This document shows, one piece after another, positions 28,306 through 36,202 of a DNA stretch of 64,000 nt. Position numbers and translations under genes: made by a program. Position 1 is the first letter of the stretch; each line of letters begins with the position of its first letter. Source of the stretch: G963674665 sp963674665 (GTDB lineage: Bacteria; Desulfobacterota; Desulfovibrionia; Desulfovibrionales; Desulfovibrionaceae); contig CAXXPL010000001.1 in the NCBI GenBank assembly GCA_963674665.2, positions 564,806 to 628,805 of the forward strand, read 5' to 3'. Below the pieces are notes generated by a model, which saw only the letters and a list, made by a program, of their open reading frames with translations, had not been told where the DNA came from and ran no database searches.

Positions 28306-28430
28306 AACGGCCATGCCATGTCCTGCGTCCGTGTTTCGGGCCGCCTTGGTTCAAGGCGCCTCGGAATTGCGGAAGTTTTATGCTTCGTTTTCTTTTTCGA
28401 GATTTTGCATCCGGTGGCAGGAGGTAATGC

Positions 28431-29153
28431 ATGGGTAAGCGTATCATTACGGAATCCGACGTCCTTGCGGCGTTGGAGAGCGGTTCCAAGTCCATCTCGG
28501 CGCCCCCTGCGGAGTGCATCGTCACTCCCCAGGCTCTGGACAAGGCGCTGGAACTGGGCGTTCTAATCATGGACGGGGTGCAGCGGGACAGTTCCGCAAG
28601 CGCGCCCTCATCGGCTGGAGCCGCTTCGGCCCCTTCGGCCGCCCCCACACGGGAGGACGCGATAATCGGCGAGGTGCTCGCCATGATGCGCACCCGCCTT
28701 CCATCCAACGTGGCCCCCGAGGTTCTGGAGAAGCTGGTCCGTGAAGTGGTCAGGGGCAAGCGCGCCGGAAGCGCTCAGGCTGAGGCCCCCAAGGCGCAGC
28801 CCGCGGCACTCAAGGAGCTCCAGGGGGTCTGCTTCATCGACAACGACAGGCTCCTGTCCGGTCAGGACGGCCCGCAGCCCGTACCCGGCCAGGTGATCAT
28901 GGCCGAGGCCATCGGCGCTGCCGAACAGGTCAAGATGTCCGGCGGGTATATGCAGTGGGAGAAGTCCTCGTTTTCACGGACTGTGGAGTGCGTGGAGATC
29001 TGCGTGGTCATCGAGGGCAAACTGCATCTTACCGTTGGCGGCGAGACCCTGGTTGGCAAGCCCGGGGACATGATCTACCTGCCCAAGGGCGCGCAGGTGC
29101 TGTACAGCGCGCCGGACAAGGTAAAACTGGCCTGCGTCAACTGCGTGGCCTAG
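28431..29153 (+). CDS. EutQ-like cupin protein of the microcompartment
   Basis: 240 aa. The N-terminus (ITESDVLAALESGSKSISAP, then VTPQALDKALELGV) resembles segments found in EutT and other BMC proteins. After an Ala/Ser/Pro linker, residues about 73-110 contain amphipathic helices (EVLEKLVREVVRGK) like encapsulation peptides. The C-terminus is a EutQ cupin (VCVVIEGKLHLTVGGETLVGKPGDMIYLPKGAQV-type strands). Salmonella EutQ has reported acetate kinase activity, so it may convert acetyl-phosphate to acetate plus ATP inside the shell. First gene of the BMC operon; 17 nt before the phosphotransacetylase gene. Confidence 0.75.
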   Translation: MGKRIITESDVLAALESGSKSISAPPAECIVTPQALDKALELGVLIMDGVQRDSSASAPSSAGAASAPSAAPTREDAIIGEVLAMMRTRLPSNVAPEVLEKLVREVVRGKRAGSAQAEAPKAQPAALKELQGVCFIDNDRLLSGQDGPQPVPGQVIMAEAIGAAEQVKMSGGYMQWEKSSFSRTVECVEICVVIEGKLHLTVGGETLVGKPGDMIYLPKGAQVLYSAPDKVKLACVNCVA

Positions 29154-29170
29154 GCATTCAGGGGCGCGTA

Positions 29171-30172
29171 GTGGATATTCTCGAGCAATGTATCGAAGCA
29201 TGTCGGGAAAAGCCGGGTGTGGTGGCTCTCCCGGACAGTCTTGATCCGCGGGTTTTGGAGGCCGCGGCCATGTTGCAGGCGGACGGCGTCGCCTTCCCCG
29301 TGCTCATGGCCTCTCCCTTCAGCATCCGGGAAAAGCTGCGTCAGTCTGACATCCGTTCCAAGGGGCTGGCTGTGCTGGACCCGGACTCGCCCGAGGTGGT
29401 CGCCCGGAATACCGAGGAGTTTCTGTCCATCCGCAAGGAAAAGGGTAAGCCGATGTCTTACGAGGAAGGCGAGCGCCTGATGCACTGCCCCCTGGTTGCG
29501 GCGGCCATGATGGTCAGACGCGGCGAGGCCGAGGTGGGCGTGGGAGGCAATCTCTCCCCCACGGCGGCGGTGCTGCGCACCGGCCTGGGCATCATTCCAC
29601 GCAAGCGGGGCATCAAGACCATCTCCAGCTTTTTCCTCATGGTCTCTCCGGATTCCAAAAAACGTTTCATTTTCGCTGATTGCGCAGTGGTCCCGCAGCC
29701 TGACTCCGAGACCCTGGCCGACATCGCCATCTCGTCGGCGGACATGGCCCGCACCTTGTTGGGTGAGGAGCCCCGCGTGGCTTTGCTGTCCTTTTCCACA
29801 AAGGGGAGCGCCAAGCACCCCAGGGTGGAGATGGTCCAGAAGGCCATGGAGATGGTGCGCGAGCGTGCGCCGGACCTGCGCGTGGACGGCGAGCTGCAGC
29901 TGGACGCGGCGGCCGACCCCAAAGTGGCAGCTCTCAAGGCGCCCGGCAGCGTTCTCGAGGGCAGGGCCAACGTGCTGGTGTTTCCGTCCCTGGAAGCCGG
30001 GAACATCGGCTATAAACTGGTCCAGCGCCTCGGGGGGTACACCGCGCTGGGACCGTTCCTTCAGGGATTCGCCGGTGGTTGGCATGATCTTTCCAGGGGA
30101 TGCAGCGCCAAGGATATTTACAAAGTCGCCGTGGTCGGGATGTGCCTGAAACGCGGCGTTGTACTCAACTAA
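29171..30172 (+). CDS. Phosphate acetyltransferase, EutD/Pta type
   Basis: 333 aa starting at GTG 29171, the first plausible start after the EutQ-like stop. It belongs to the Pta/Ptb family: PLVAAAMMVRRGEAEVGVGG, PDSETLADIAISSADMARTLLG, LSFSTKGSAKHPRVEMVQKA, and LVFPSLEAGNIGYKLVQRLGG near the end. It turns acetyl-CoA into acetyl-phosphate, releasing CoA for the aldehyde dehydrogenase. BMCs more often use PduL; this one uses the classical fold without the N-terminal DRTGG/BioD extension. Confidence 0.9.
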   Translation: MDILEQCIEACREKPGVVALPDSLDPRVLEAAAMLQADGVAFPVLMASPFSIREKLRQSDIRSKGLAVLDPDSPEVVARNTEEFLSIRKEKGKPMSYEEGERLMHCPLVAAAMMVRRGEAEVGVGGNLSPTAAVLRTGLGIIPRKRGIKTISSFFLMVSPDSKKRFIFADCAVVPQPDSETLADIAISSADMARTLLGEEPRVALLSFSTKGSAKHPRVEMVQKAMEMVRERAPDLRVDGELQLDAAADPKVAALKAPGSVLEGRANVLVFPSLEAGNIGYKLVQRLGGYTALGPFLQGFAGGWHDLSRGCSAKDIYKVAVVGMCLKRGVVLN

Positions 30173-30214
30173 CCCTCATTTGGCTGGGAAAACCGCTTCT
30201 AAAGGAGGCAGACA

Positions 30215-30490
30215 ATGGATGCTTTGGGCATGATCGAAACAAAGGGCCTGACCGCGTTGATCGAAGCCGCTGACGCCATGGTCAAGGCGGCTCGTGTGCA
30301 GTTGGTCGGTTATCAGCAGATCGGCGCCGGTTATGTCACCGCCCTGGTGCGTGGCGACGTGGCCGCCTGCAAGGCCGCCACCGACGCCGGTGCCGCAGCT
30401 GCGCAGCGCGTGGGCGAAGTCATCGCCGTGCACGTGATTCCTCGTCCTCACACCGACCTGGAAGAGGTCTTTCCTCTGAAGCGCAAATAG
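30215..30490 (+). CDS. BMC-H hexameric shell protein
   Basis: 91 aa, a single BMC domain: ALGMIETKGLTALIEAADAM, AARVQLVGYQQIGAGYVTALVRGDVAACKAA, VIAVHVIPRPH. The GYQQIGAGY segment resembles major shell hexamers of the PduA/CcmK type, and the pore loop should lie near Ile-Gly-Ala-Gly. AAGGAGG precedes the ATG. Close paralogue of the 94-aa shell protein at 33019. Confidence 0.95.
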   Translation: MDALGMIETKGLTALIEAADAMVKAARVQLVGYQQIGAGYVTALVRGDVAACKAATDAGAAAAQRVGEVIAVHVIPRPHTDLEEVFPLKRK

Positions 30491-30495
30491 CATGC

Positions 30496-30651
30496 TGGCA
30501 GGGTTCTTGTGGTCTTACTTTGACGTGACCTCCACGGAACCATAGTTCGGCTGTTGCGGTTTTGCATCGATGTGCGCTTTTGCAGTGGAGTTTCTGCAAC
30601 GCGCATGTCCCCAGATTAACCGGAGCAACATTCAAACCGCAGAAGAAAGGC
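30496..30651 (+). promoter_or_regulatory. Gap with operator copies before pduS-like gene
   Basis: Contains GTTGCGGTTTTGCATC (30553-30568) and TGTGCGCTTTTGCAGT (30571-30586), both variants of the GTTGCA palindrome, and a poor sigma-54-like TGGCAGGGTTCTTGTG (30496-30511) lacking the -12 GC. It may be an internal control point in the BMC operon. Confidence 0.45.
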
Positions 30652-31989
30652 ATGGATAAAGAATCCTTGATTCAAGCGATACGTGAAGCGGGCGTGGTAG
30701 GCGAAGGCGGGGCCGGTTTCCCGGCCCACGTCAAGTATGCCACGGAAGTGGAAACGGTCATTGCCAATGGCTGCGAATGCGAGCCTTTGCTCTACACCGA
30801 CCAGCACGTGATGCGCGCCCATGCCTCGGAGATCGTACGCGCCCTGCGGGCCGTAATGACCATTACCGGCGCCAAACGCGGCGTCATAGGCATAAAGCGC
30901 AAATACACCGCTGTGGCCGAGGAGTTCACCAAGGCCATGGAAGGTACGGGACTGGAGTTGTGCCAGCTGGACAACTTCTACCCCGCGGGTGACGAGCAGA
31001 TCCTGGTGCACGAGGTCACGGGCCGCACAATCCCCCCCCTGGGCCTGCCCAAGGACGTGGGAGCGCTGGTGGCCAACGTGGGCACCCTCTACACCGTGAG
31101 CAGGGCCATGGAAGGCTGGCCCCTGACCCAGAAGCACGTCACGGTCACGGGAGAGGTCGCCAAACCCGGAATCATCCGAGTGCCCATAGGTACGAGCGTG
31201 GCCGAGTGCGTGCGGCAGTGCGGCGGACCCATCGTGAGCGACCCGGTGTATATCCTGGGCGGACCCATGATGGGGCGTTTCGTCGACACGGCCGAGGCCA
31301 TGGAAGAATCGGTGATCACCAAGACCAGCGGCGGGATCATCGTCCTGCCGAGGGGGCACTATCTGCACGAGTGCGCAACCCTGAGCCTGCACGAGATGCA
31401 ACGGCGCGCAGCAACGGCCTGCATCCAGTGCCGCTACTGCACGGACCTCTGCCCCAGGTATCTTGTGGGGCACGGTTTCGAGACCCACAAGGTCATGCGT
31501 GCCTTTGGCGGCGGAGCGGATGTGGCCATGGGCGCCCTGCAGGCCTGGCTGTGCTGCGAGTGCGGCGTGTGCGAGCTGTTCAGCTGCCCCATGCGCCTGT
31601 CCCCCAGGAGAATCAACGCCCTTCTGAAGCAGCAGTTCCGCGCCAAGGGCGTGCAATACACCGGCCCCAGGGAGGTCAAGCCCGAACAGTCCGCCCTGCG
31701 GTCCTTCCGCAAGGTCCCGGTGCCTCGTCTTGCCGAGAAGATCGACATCGGCGGGTACATGGATCTGCACCCTGAATTCGAGGGGCAGTACGCGCCGGAG
31801 TCCGTGCGCATCCCTCTGCAGCAGCACATCGGCGCTCCCGCCGTTGCCCGGGTGGCGGTGGGCGCCAAGGTCGCTTCCGGCGACCTCATCGGCGCCATCC
31901 CAGAGGGCAAGCTCGGAGCGAACGTGCACGCGTCCATCTCCGGGGTGGTAACGGAAGTCGGTGATTTCATAACGATCAAAGGAGCCTGA
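30652..31989 (+). CDS. pduS: PduS-type flavin/iron-sulfur electron carrier
   Basis: 445 aa from ATG 30652 (AAAGG upstream; GTG at 30562 rejected). It is RnfC/Nqo1-like: GEGGAGFPAHVKYA (glycine-rich flavin/NADH region), ANGCECEPLLYTDQ, a SLBB-type domain (TVTGEVAKPGIIRVPIGT), then two 4Fe-4S motifs CIQCRYCTDLCP and CECGVCELFSCP. PduS oxidises NADH or reduces partners within microcompartments. Here it is placed directly before a PduT homologue with which it could pass electrons across the shell. This offers a route to recycle NAD+ after acetaldehyde oxidation. Confidence 0.92.
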   Translation: MDKESLIQAIREAGVVGEGGAGFPAHVKYATEVETVIANGCECEPLLYTDQHVMRAHASEIVRALRAVMTITGAKRGVIGIKRKYTAVAEEFTKAMEGTGLELCQLDNFYPAGDEQILVHEVTGRTIPPLGLPKDVGALVANVGTLYTVSRAMEGWPLTQKHVTVTGEVAKPGIIRVPIGTSVAECVRQCGGPIVSDPVYILGGPMMGRFVDTAEAMEESVITKTSGGIIVLPRGHYLHECATLSLHEMQRRAATACIQCRYCTDLCPRYLVGHGFETHKVMRAFGGGADVAMGALQAWLCCECGVCELFSCPMRLSPRRINALLKQQFRAKGVQYTGPREVKPEQSALRSFRKVPVPRLAEKIDIGGYMDLHPEFEGQYAPESVRIPLQQHIGAPAVARVAVGAKVASGDLIGAIPEGKLGANVHASISGVVTEVGDFITIKGA

Positions 31990-31991
31990 GA

Positions 31992-32549
31992 GTGGAAGCC
32001 AAACTCCAAGCGTTGGGCATGATCGAGTGCAACAGCATCGCGGCCGGTATCGAGGCCGCAGACTTCATGGTCAAGGCCGCCCAGGTCGAGATCCTGATGC
32101 TCAAGACCATCTGCCCCGGCAAATTCGTGGTGGCCGTATACGGAGAGGTGGCCTCCACCGAGGCGGCGCTGGCCGCAGGATTGGCGTCCGGCAAGGACAC
32201 TGTGGTGGATCACTTCATCATTCCGAACATCAACCAGTCGGTGGTCAAGGCGATGTCCTGCGCGGTGGAATCACCTCGCGGAGCGGCGGTGGGCGTCATC
32301 GAGACATTCTCCGCGGCCGCCTCCATCTATGCGGCGGACACGGCCGTGAAGGCCGCGGATGTGGACCTCATCGAGGTGCGCGTGGCCATGGGACTGGGCG
32401 GCAAGGCGTTCTGCCTGCTCTGCGGCGACGTGGCGGCGGTGGAGTCGGCTGTTGAGTCCGGGGCTGCCACGGCGGCCAACAAGGGACTGCTGGTCCGCAA
32501 GGTGGTCATCCCGAGCATGGCCCCCGAAGTGGTGCGTCATCTGATGTAA
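31992..32549 (+). CDS. pduT: PduT-type trimeric shell protein with Fe-S pore cysteine
   Basis: 185 aa, two tandem BMC domains (about 5-85 and 98-178). The KTICPGKF loop (Cys41) is the same as the segment that holds the 4Fe-4S cluster at the three-fold pore of PduT (Cys38 there, from memory). It probably conducts electrons through the shell in concert with PduS, whose gene ends 2 nt upstream. GTG start at 31992. Confidence 0.93.
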   Translation: MEAKLQALGMIECNSIAAGIEAADFMVKAAQVEILMLKTICPGKFVVAVYGEVASTEAALAAGLASGKDTVVDHFIIPNINQSVVKAMSCAVESPRGAAVGVIETFSAAASIYAADTAVKAADVDLIEVRVAMGLGGKAFCLLCGDVAAVESAVESGAATAANKGLLVRKVVIPSMAPEVVRHLM

Positions 32550-32627
32550 CGCCCCTGGGCGGTTTACGCGAAAATCCAACAAGCGGCCGTTTCTTTCCAC
32601 GGGACGGGGCGGCCATTCGAGGATAAC

Positions 32628-32975
32628 ATGTCATACGACAAATCTTTCGGTTTTGTGGAAACACTGGGTTTGGTGCCGGCCATCGAGGCTGCGGACGCCA
32701 TGACCAAGGCCGCCCGCGTGAGCGTGAAGACGGTGGCCAACGCCGACGCCGCGCTCATCAGCGTGATCTGCGAAGGCGACCTGGCCTCCTGCCAGGCGGC
32801 CGTGGACGCGGGCAAGGCGGCGGCGCAGCGGCTCGGAGCCGTGGTGGCGACCAACCTCATCGCGCGTCCGGACGACGACACCAACGTGGTGATCTCCGAT
32901 ATGATCGGATCCATCGTGCCCGCGAAGTCCAAGAAAGCCGATAAGGCCGAGAAAAGCGGCGGCAAGAAGAAATAG
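32628..32975 (+). CDS. BMC-H shell protein with lysine-rich tail
   Basis: 115 aa. The BMC domain occupies residues 6-85 (GFVETLGLVPAIEAADAMTKAARVSV, VICEGDLASCQAAVDAGKAAAQ). The pore region ANADAALISV departs from the GYxxIGxGx type of the other two hexamers. The last 20 residues are almost all Lys, Ala, Gly and Ser, a basic tail that would project from the shell. A specialised minor hexamer, possibly for cargo or nucleic-acid contact. Confidence 0.92.
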   Translation: MSYDKSFGFVETLGLVPAIEAADAMTKAARVSVKTVANADAALISVICEGDLASCQAAVDAGKAAAQRLGAVVATNLIARPDDDTNVVISDMIGSIVPAKSKKADKAEKSGGKKK

Positions 32976-33018
32976 CGCCCGGTGAGTGGCGCGCATACCA
33001 TACCCTAGGGGTTTTTCG

Positions 33019-33303
33019 ATGAATGATGCTCTTGGAATGATTGAAATGGTGGGCCTCACCGGCCTCACCGAGGCTGCCGACGCCATGGTCAAGGCCGCCC
33101 GCGTGAAGGTGGTGGGTTATCAGCGCATCGGCGCGGGACTGGTCACGGTGCTGGTGCGTGGCGACGTAGCGGCCTGCAAGGCCGCCACCGAAGCCGGCGC
33201 TGCGGCGGCGGAGCGATTGGGACAGAAGGTCGTGGCCGTGCACGTCATCCCCCGCCCCCATATGGATCTGGAAGAGATCTTCCCCATCAAGGTGCAGGAA
33301 TAA
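33019..33303 (+). CDS. BMC-H hexameric shell protein
   Basis: 94 aa from ATG 33019 (an in-frame start at 32986 lacks a ribosome site). Near-duplicate of the 91-aa shell protein at 30215: ALGMIEMVGLTGLTEAADAM, VKVVGYQRIGAGLVTVLVRGD, VAVHVIPRPHMDLEEIFP. Likely the second major facet protein. Confidence 0.95.
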   Translation: MNDALGMIEMVGLTGLTEAADAMVKAARVKVVGYQRIGAGLVTVLVRGDVAACKAATEAGAAAAERLGQKVVAVHVIPRPHMDLEEIFPIKVQE

Positions 33304-33372
33304 CGCGGTACGCACCCAGGCATTGGGCCGAACAAAAGAACCGAACAGGCGCCTCGCAACGGGAGTATAGTG

Positions 33373-33657
33373 ATGGAACTGGGTAGAGTTGTTGGACAGG
33401 TGGTGGCCACCGTGCGTGACAAGGGCTTGCCCAATCTGACGTTTTTGATGGTCGATATCATCGATGCCCAGGGAAACGTCAAACATTCCGGACAAGTCGC
33501 AGCGGATACGCTGGGCGCGGGCGAGGGCGAAGTGGTGCTTCTGATCCGTGGCAGCGGGGCGCGGTTGGTGTTGGATTACAAAACACCCATGGATCTGAGC
33601 GTCGTCGGAATCGTCGATCAGATCACGTCGGGCAAGAATTCCATTTATACTAAATAG
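33373..33657 (+). CDS. EutN/CcmL-type pentameric vertex protein
   Basis: 94 aa, a BMC-P: MELGRVVGQVVATVRDKGL, LMVDIIDAQGN, VAADTLGAGEGEVVLLIRGSGAR, VGIVDQITSG. Forms the pentamers that close shell vertices; it is the only BMC-P in the window. ATG 33373 preferred over the adjacent GTG 33370. Confidence 0.93.
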   Translation: MELGRVVGQVVATVRDKGLPNLTFLMVDIIDAQGNVKHSGQVAADTLGAGEGEVVLLIRGSGARLVLDYKTPMDLSVVGIVDQITSGKNSIYTK

Positions 33658-33744
33658 CCGACCGGGTTTCGGGAGTGGAGCGCCGTCGGGGTGCGGCTCC
33701 CGGCATGGAGCGGCAGGAAATAAAAGCGAAGAGGATGGTTGCAG

Positions 33745-35166
33745 ATGTCCATTCGACAAGAAGATATCGAGTCCATTGTGACTGAGGTTTTGAGCAAGTT
33801 GGGCAGCAAGGCCGCGCCCATGGCTCCTGGCGGAGGCGCCGGTGACTACGGCGTGTTCGATCGCCTCGAGGACGCGGTCGCCGCGGCCGAAGAGGCCTAC
33901 AAGAAAATCCCCACCATCGCCATTCGCGAGAGGGTCATCAGGATCATCCGTCGCGCTGCCCGGGCCAATGCGCGTCGCCTGGCCGAGATGGCCGTGGAGG
34001 AGACCGGCATGGGCAGGATCGAGGACAAGGTCCAGAAGAACCTGCTGGTTGCCACCCGCACTCCGGGCTCTGAAATTTTGAATCCCAAGGCCATGTCCGG
34101 CGACGACGGCCTGACCCTGATCGAAAACGCTCCCTGGGGTGTCATCGCCTCGGTGACTCCTTCCACCAATCCGGCGGCCACGGTCATCAACAACGGCATC
34201 AGCATGATCTCGGGCGGCAACTCGGTTGTCTTCGCGCCCCATCCCAATGCCAAGCGCGTGACCCAGGAGGCCATCAAGATCCTGAACAAGGCTGTGTACG
34301 AAGAGGCCGGGATCAACAACCTGATGGTCTGCGTGAAGGAGCCCACCATCGAGGTGGCCAACAAACTCTTCACCTACCCGGGCATCGACCTGCTGGTGGT
34401 CACCGGCGGCGAGGGCGTGGTCAACGCCGCCCGCAAGGTCACGGACAAGCGGCTCATCGCCGCCGGCGCGGGCAACCCCCCGGTGGTGGTGGACGAGACC
34501 GCGAACCTCAAGCGCGCGGCCAAGAGCATCTACGACGGCGCCTCCTTTGACAACAACATCATCTGCGCCGACGAGAAGGAAGTCATCGCTGTTGAATCGA
34601 TTGCGGACGAATTGAAACGCGAGCTCACCGCTTGTGGCGCGGTCGAGATCACCCGTGACCAGGCCGAGTCCGTGGCCCGCGCGGTGCTTCTGGACTACCC
34701 TGGTCCCAAGTGCCGCCCCAATCCCAAGTGGGTTGGCCGCGACGCAAAGGAGCTGGCCAAAGCCGGTGGATTCGAAGTTCCCGATTCCTGTCGACTGCTT
34801 ATAGTTGACGCCGGCAGAGAGGTGGACTACGTGTTTGCCAAAGTGGAGCAGATGATGCCTCTCGTTCCCGTGCTCAGGGCTCGGGACATCCAGGAGGCCA
34901 TCGACTGGGCAATGAAGCTGGAACGTGGCCTGCGGCACACCGCGGGCATGCATTCCAGAAATATCGAGAATATGGACGCAATGGCCAAGCGCGTTAACAC
35001 CAGCTTGTTCGTGAAGAACGGTCCCCACATCGCCGGGCTCGGCGCCGGCGGCGAGGGTTGGACCTCCATGACCATATCCACACCCACCGGAGAGGGCGTG
35101 ACCAACGCCAGCACCTTTGTTCGGCTGCGGCGTTGCACCCTCGTGGGGAGTTTCAGGATCGTCTGA
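33745..35166 (+). CDS. CoA-acylating aldehyde dehydrogenase, EutE/PduP type
   Basis: 473 aa from ATG 33745. Residues 1-18 (SIRQEDIESIVTEVLSKL) are a classic encapsulation peptide, followed by a Gly/Pro/Ala linker. The catalytic domain follows PduP/EutE: PWGVIASVTPSTNPAATVINN, VTGGEGVVNAARK, AGAGNPPVVVDETAN and catalytic Cys in FDNNIICADEK. It oxidises acetaldehyde with NAD+ and CoA to acetyl-CoA. By location and targeting peptide it works inside the shell on acetaldehyde from IseG. Confidence 0.94.
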   Translation: MSIRQEDIESIVTEVLSKLGSKAAPMAPGGGAGDYGVFDRLEDAVAAAEEAYKKIPTIAIRERVIRIIRRAARANARRLAEMAVEETGMGRIEDKVQKNLLVATRTPGSEILNPKAMSGDDGLTLIENAPWGVIASVTPSTNPAATVINNGISMISGGNSVVFAPHPNAKRVTQEAIKILNKAVYEEAGINNLMVCVKEPTIEVANKLFTYPGIDLLVVTGGEGVVNAARKVTDKRLIAAGAGNPPVVVDETANLKRAAKSIYDGASFDNNIICADEKEVIAVESIADELKRELTACGAVEITRDQAESVARAVLLDYPGPKCRPNPKWVGRDAKELAKAGGFEVPDSCRLLIVDAGREVDYVFAKVEQMMPLVPVLRARDIQEAIDWAMKLERGLRHTAGMHSRNIENMDAMAKRVNTSLFVKNGPHIAGLGAGGEGWTSMTISTPTGEGVTNASTFVRLRRCTLVGSFRIV

Positions 35167-35168
35167 TC

Positions 35169-35996
35169 ATGACTATTACCTGGGAGCAGGCCTGTGCCCG
35201 CCTGGACAAGGCGGAGGGCCTCCTGAACAAGACAGGGCCGGTTCGGCTCGAAGGTCCGTTCCATGTTGGAATCGATCTGGGCACTGCGGATGTGGTGCTC
35301 ATGGTCCTGGACCGGAAGGGCGAACCAGTGGCCTGCTTCCTGGAATGGGCAGAGGTAGTCAGGGACGGGGTGGTGGTCGACTTTGTCGGAGCCGTGGACA
35401 TAGTTCGCAGTCTCCTCGAAAAAGCACAGAAGCGTATTGGCACCGACATCATGGGAGCCGCCACCTCCTTCCCTCCTGGCACTGACGCCAGGCTTTCCAC
35501 CAATATCCTGGAAACCGCGGGTCTGGACGTTCTCGCGGTGGAAGACGAGCCCACCTGCGTGGCCAAGCTGTTCGACCTGGACAAGTCCGCCGTTGTCGAC
35601 ATCGGCGGCGGCACCACCGGCACCGCCGTGGTGCAGCAGGGCCAGGTCGTGTTCAGCGGCGACGAACCTAGCGGGGGGCGGCACATCACCCTGATCATCT
35701 CCGGACACTTCGGCGTCTCCTGGGAGGAGGCGGAAAAGCGCAAGAGGCAGTACGAGAAGTACGGCATCCTGAATCTTGCGCGCCCCACCCTGCAGCGCAT
35801 CAGCGACATCGTCGCCATGCACATCAAGGGTCACGAGGTGGAAAAGATCGTCCTCACCGGCGGTACCTGTTGCCTGCCCGGCATAGACACCGTCTTCAAC
35901 AAGGAACTCGGTATTTCCGTGCAACTGCCGAGCCAGCCTCTCTTGCTCACCCCACTGGCCATTGCCTCGCTAGTAGCGGGCAAGGCTCAGCCCTGA
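35169..35996 (+). CDS. eutJ: EutJ-like actin/Hsp70-fold protein
   Basis: 275 aa of the EutJ family: GIDLGTADVVLMVLD phosphate-1 loop, VVDIGGGTTGTAVV phosphate-2, and VLTGGTCCLPGID at the adenosine site. EutJ is a chaperone-like ATPase found with microcompartments; its task is unproven but it may help assembly or enzyme reactivation. ATG 35169 starts 2 nt after the aldehyde dehydrogenase stop. Last gene of the BMC operon. Confidence 0.9.
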   Translation: MTITWEQACARLDKAEGLLNKTGPVRLEGPFHVGIDLGTADVVLMVLDRKGEPVACFLEWAEVVRDGVVVDFVGAVDIVRSLLEKAQKRIGTDIMGAATSFPPGTDARLSTNILETAGLDVLAVEDEPTCVAKLFDLDKSAVVDIGGGTTGTAVVQQGQVVFSGDEPSGGRHITLIISGHFGVSWEEAEKRKRQYEKYGILNLARPTLQRISDIVAMHIKGHEVEKIVLTGGTCCLPGIDTVFNKELGISVQLPSQPLLLTPLAIASLVAGKAQP

Positions 35997-36028
35997 TCCT
36001 GTTCATTTTTTGAAACTAATATGCTAAC

Positions 36029-36061
36029 ATATTTGTGAAAATCCGAAAATATTTGTGAAAA
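36029..36061. promoter_or_regulatory. Direct repeats ATATTTGTGAAAA spaced 20 bp before hdrC
   Basis: Two identical 13-mers at 36029-36041 and 36049-36061, two helical turns apart, in the AT-rich gap before the hdr-flx operon. TTGTGA is the half-site used by Rex and Crp/HcpR-type regulators, but the second arms are missing. Confidence 0.5.
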
Positions 36062-36202
36062 AAGGTACATGGCGGAAATAGAGGGCATATTTTGGATTTA
36101 CTTGAAAGCGTGTTGCGAGGGGAACCCCGTGTCACAGGGTGCCTCCTGGAAAACAATAAAATTACCAGGGAAACACACCAAAAATCCGGACGGTGATAGA
36201 TC

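Larger units (their letters stand above)
27360..28430. other. 1.07-kb divergent regulatory region between TRAP and BMC operons
   Basis: An AT-rich stretch with no credible gene; short open frames lack ribosome sites. It contains a sigma-54 promoter for dctP (27537-27552), a candidate sigma-54 promoter for the BMC operon (28290-28305) and four copies of a GTTGCA-N4-TGCAAC-like palindrome between them. Confidence 0.75.

Noticed and set aside
32857..35028. 723-codon minus-strand frame across shell and dehydrogenase genes
   Set aside because: Crosses several well-supported plus-strand genes and has no motifs.
28431..35996. Ethanolamine or propanediol utilisation BMC
   Set aside because: No ammonia-lyase (EutBC), diol dehydratase (PduCDE) or cobalamin genes; the signature enzyme nearby is IseG.
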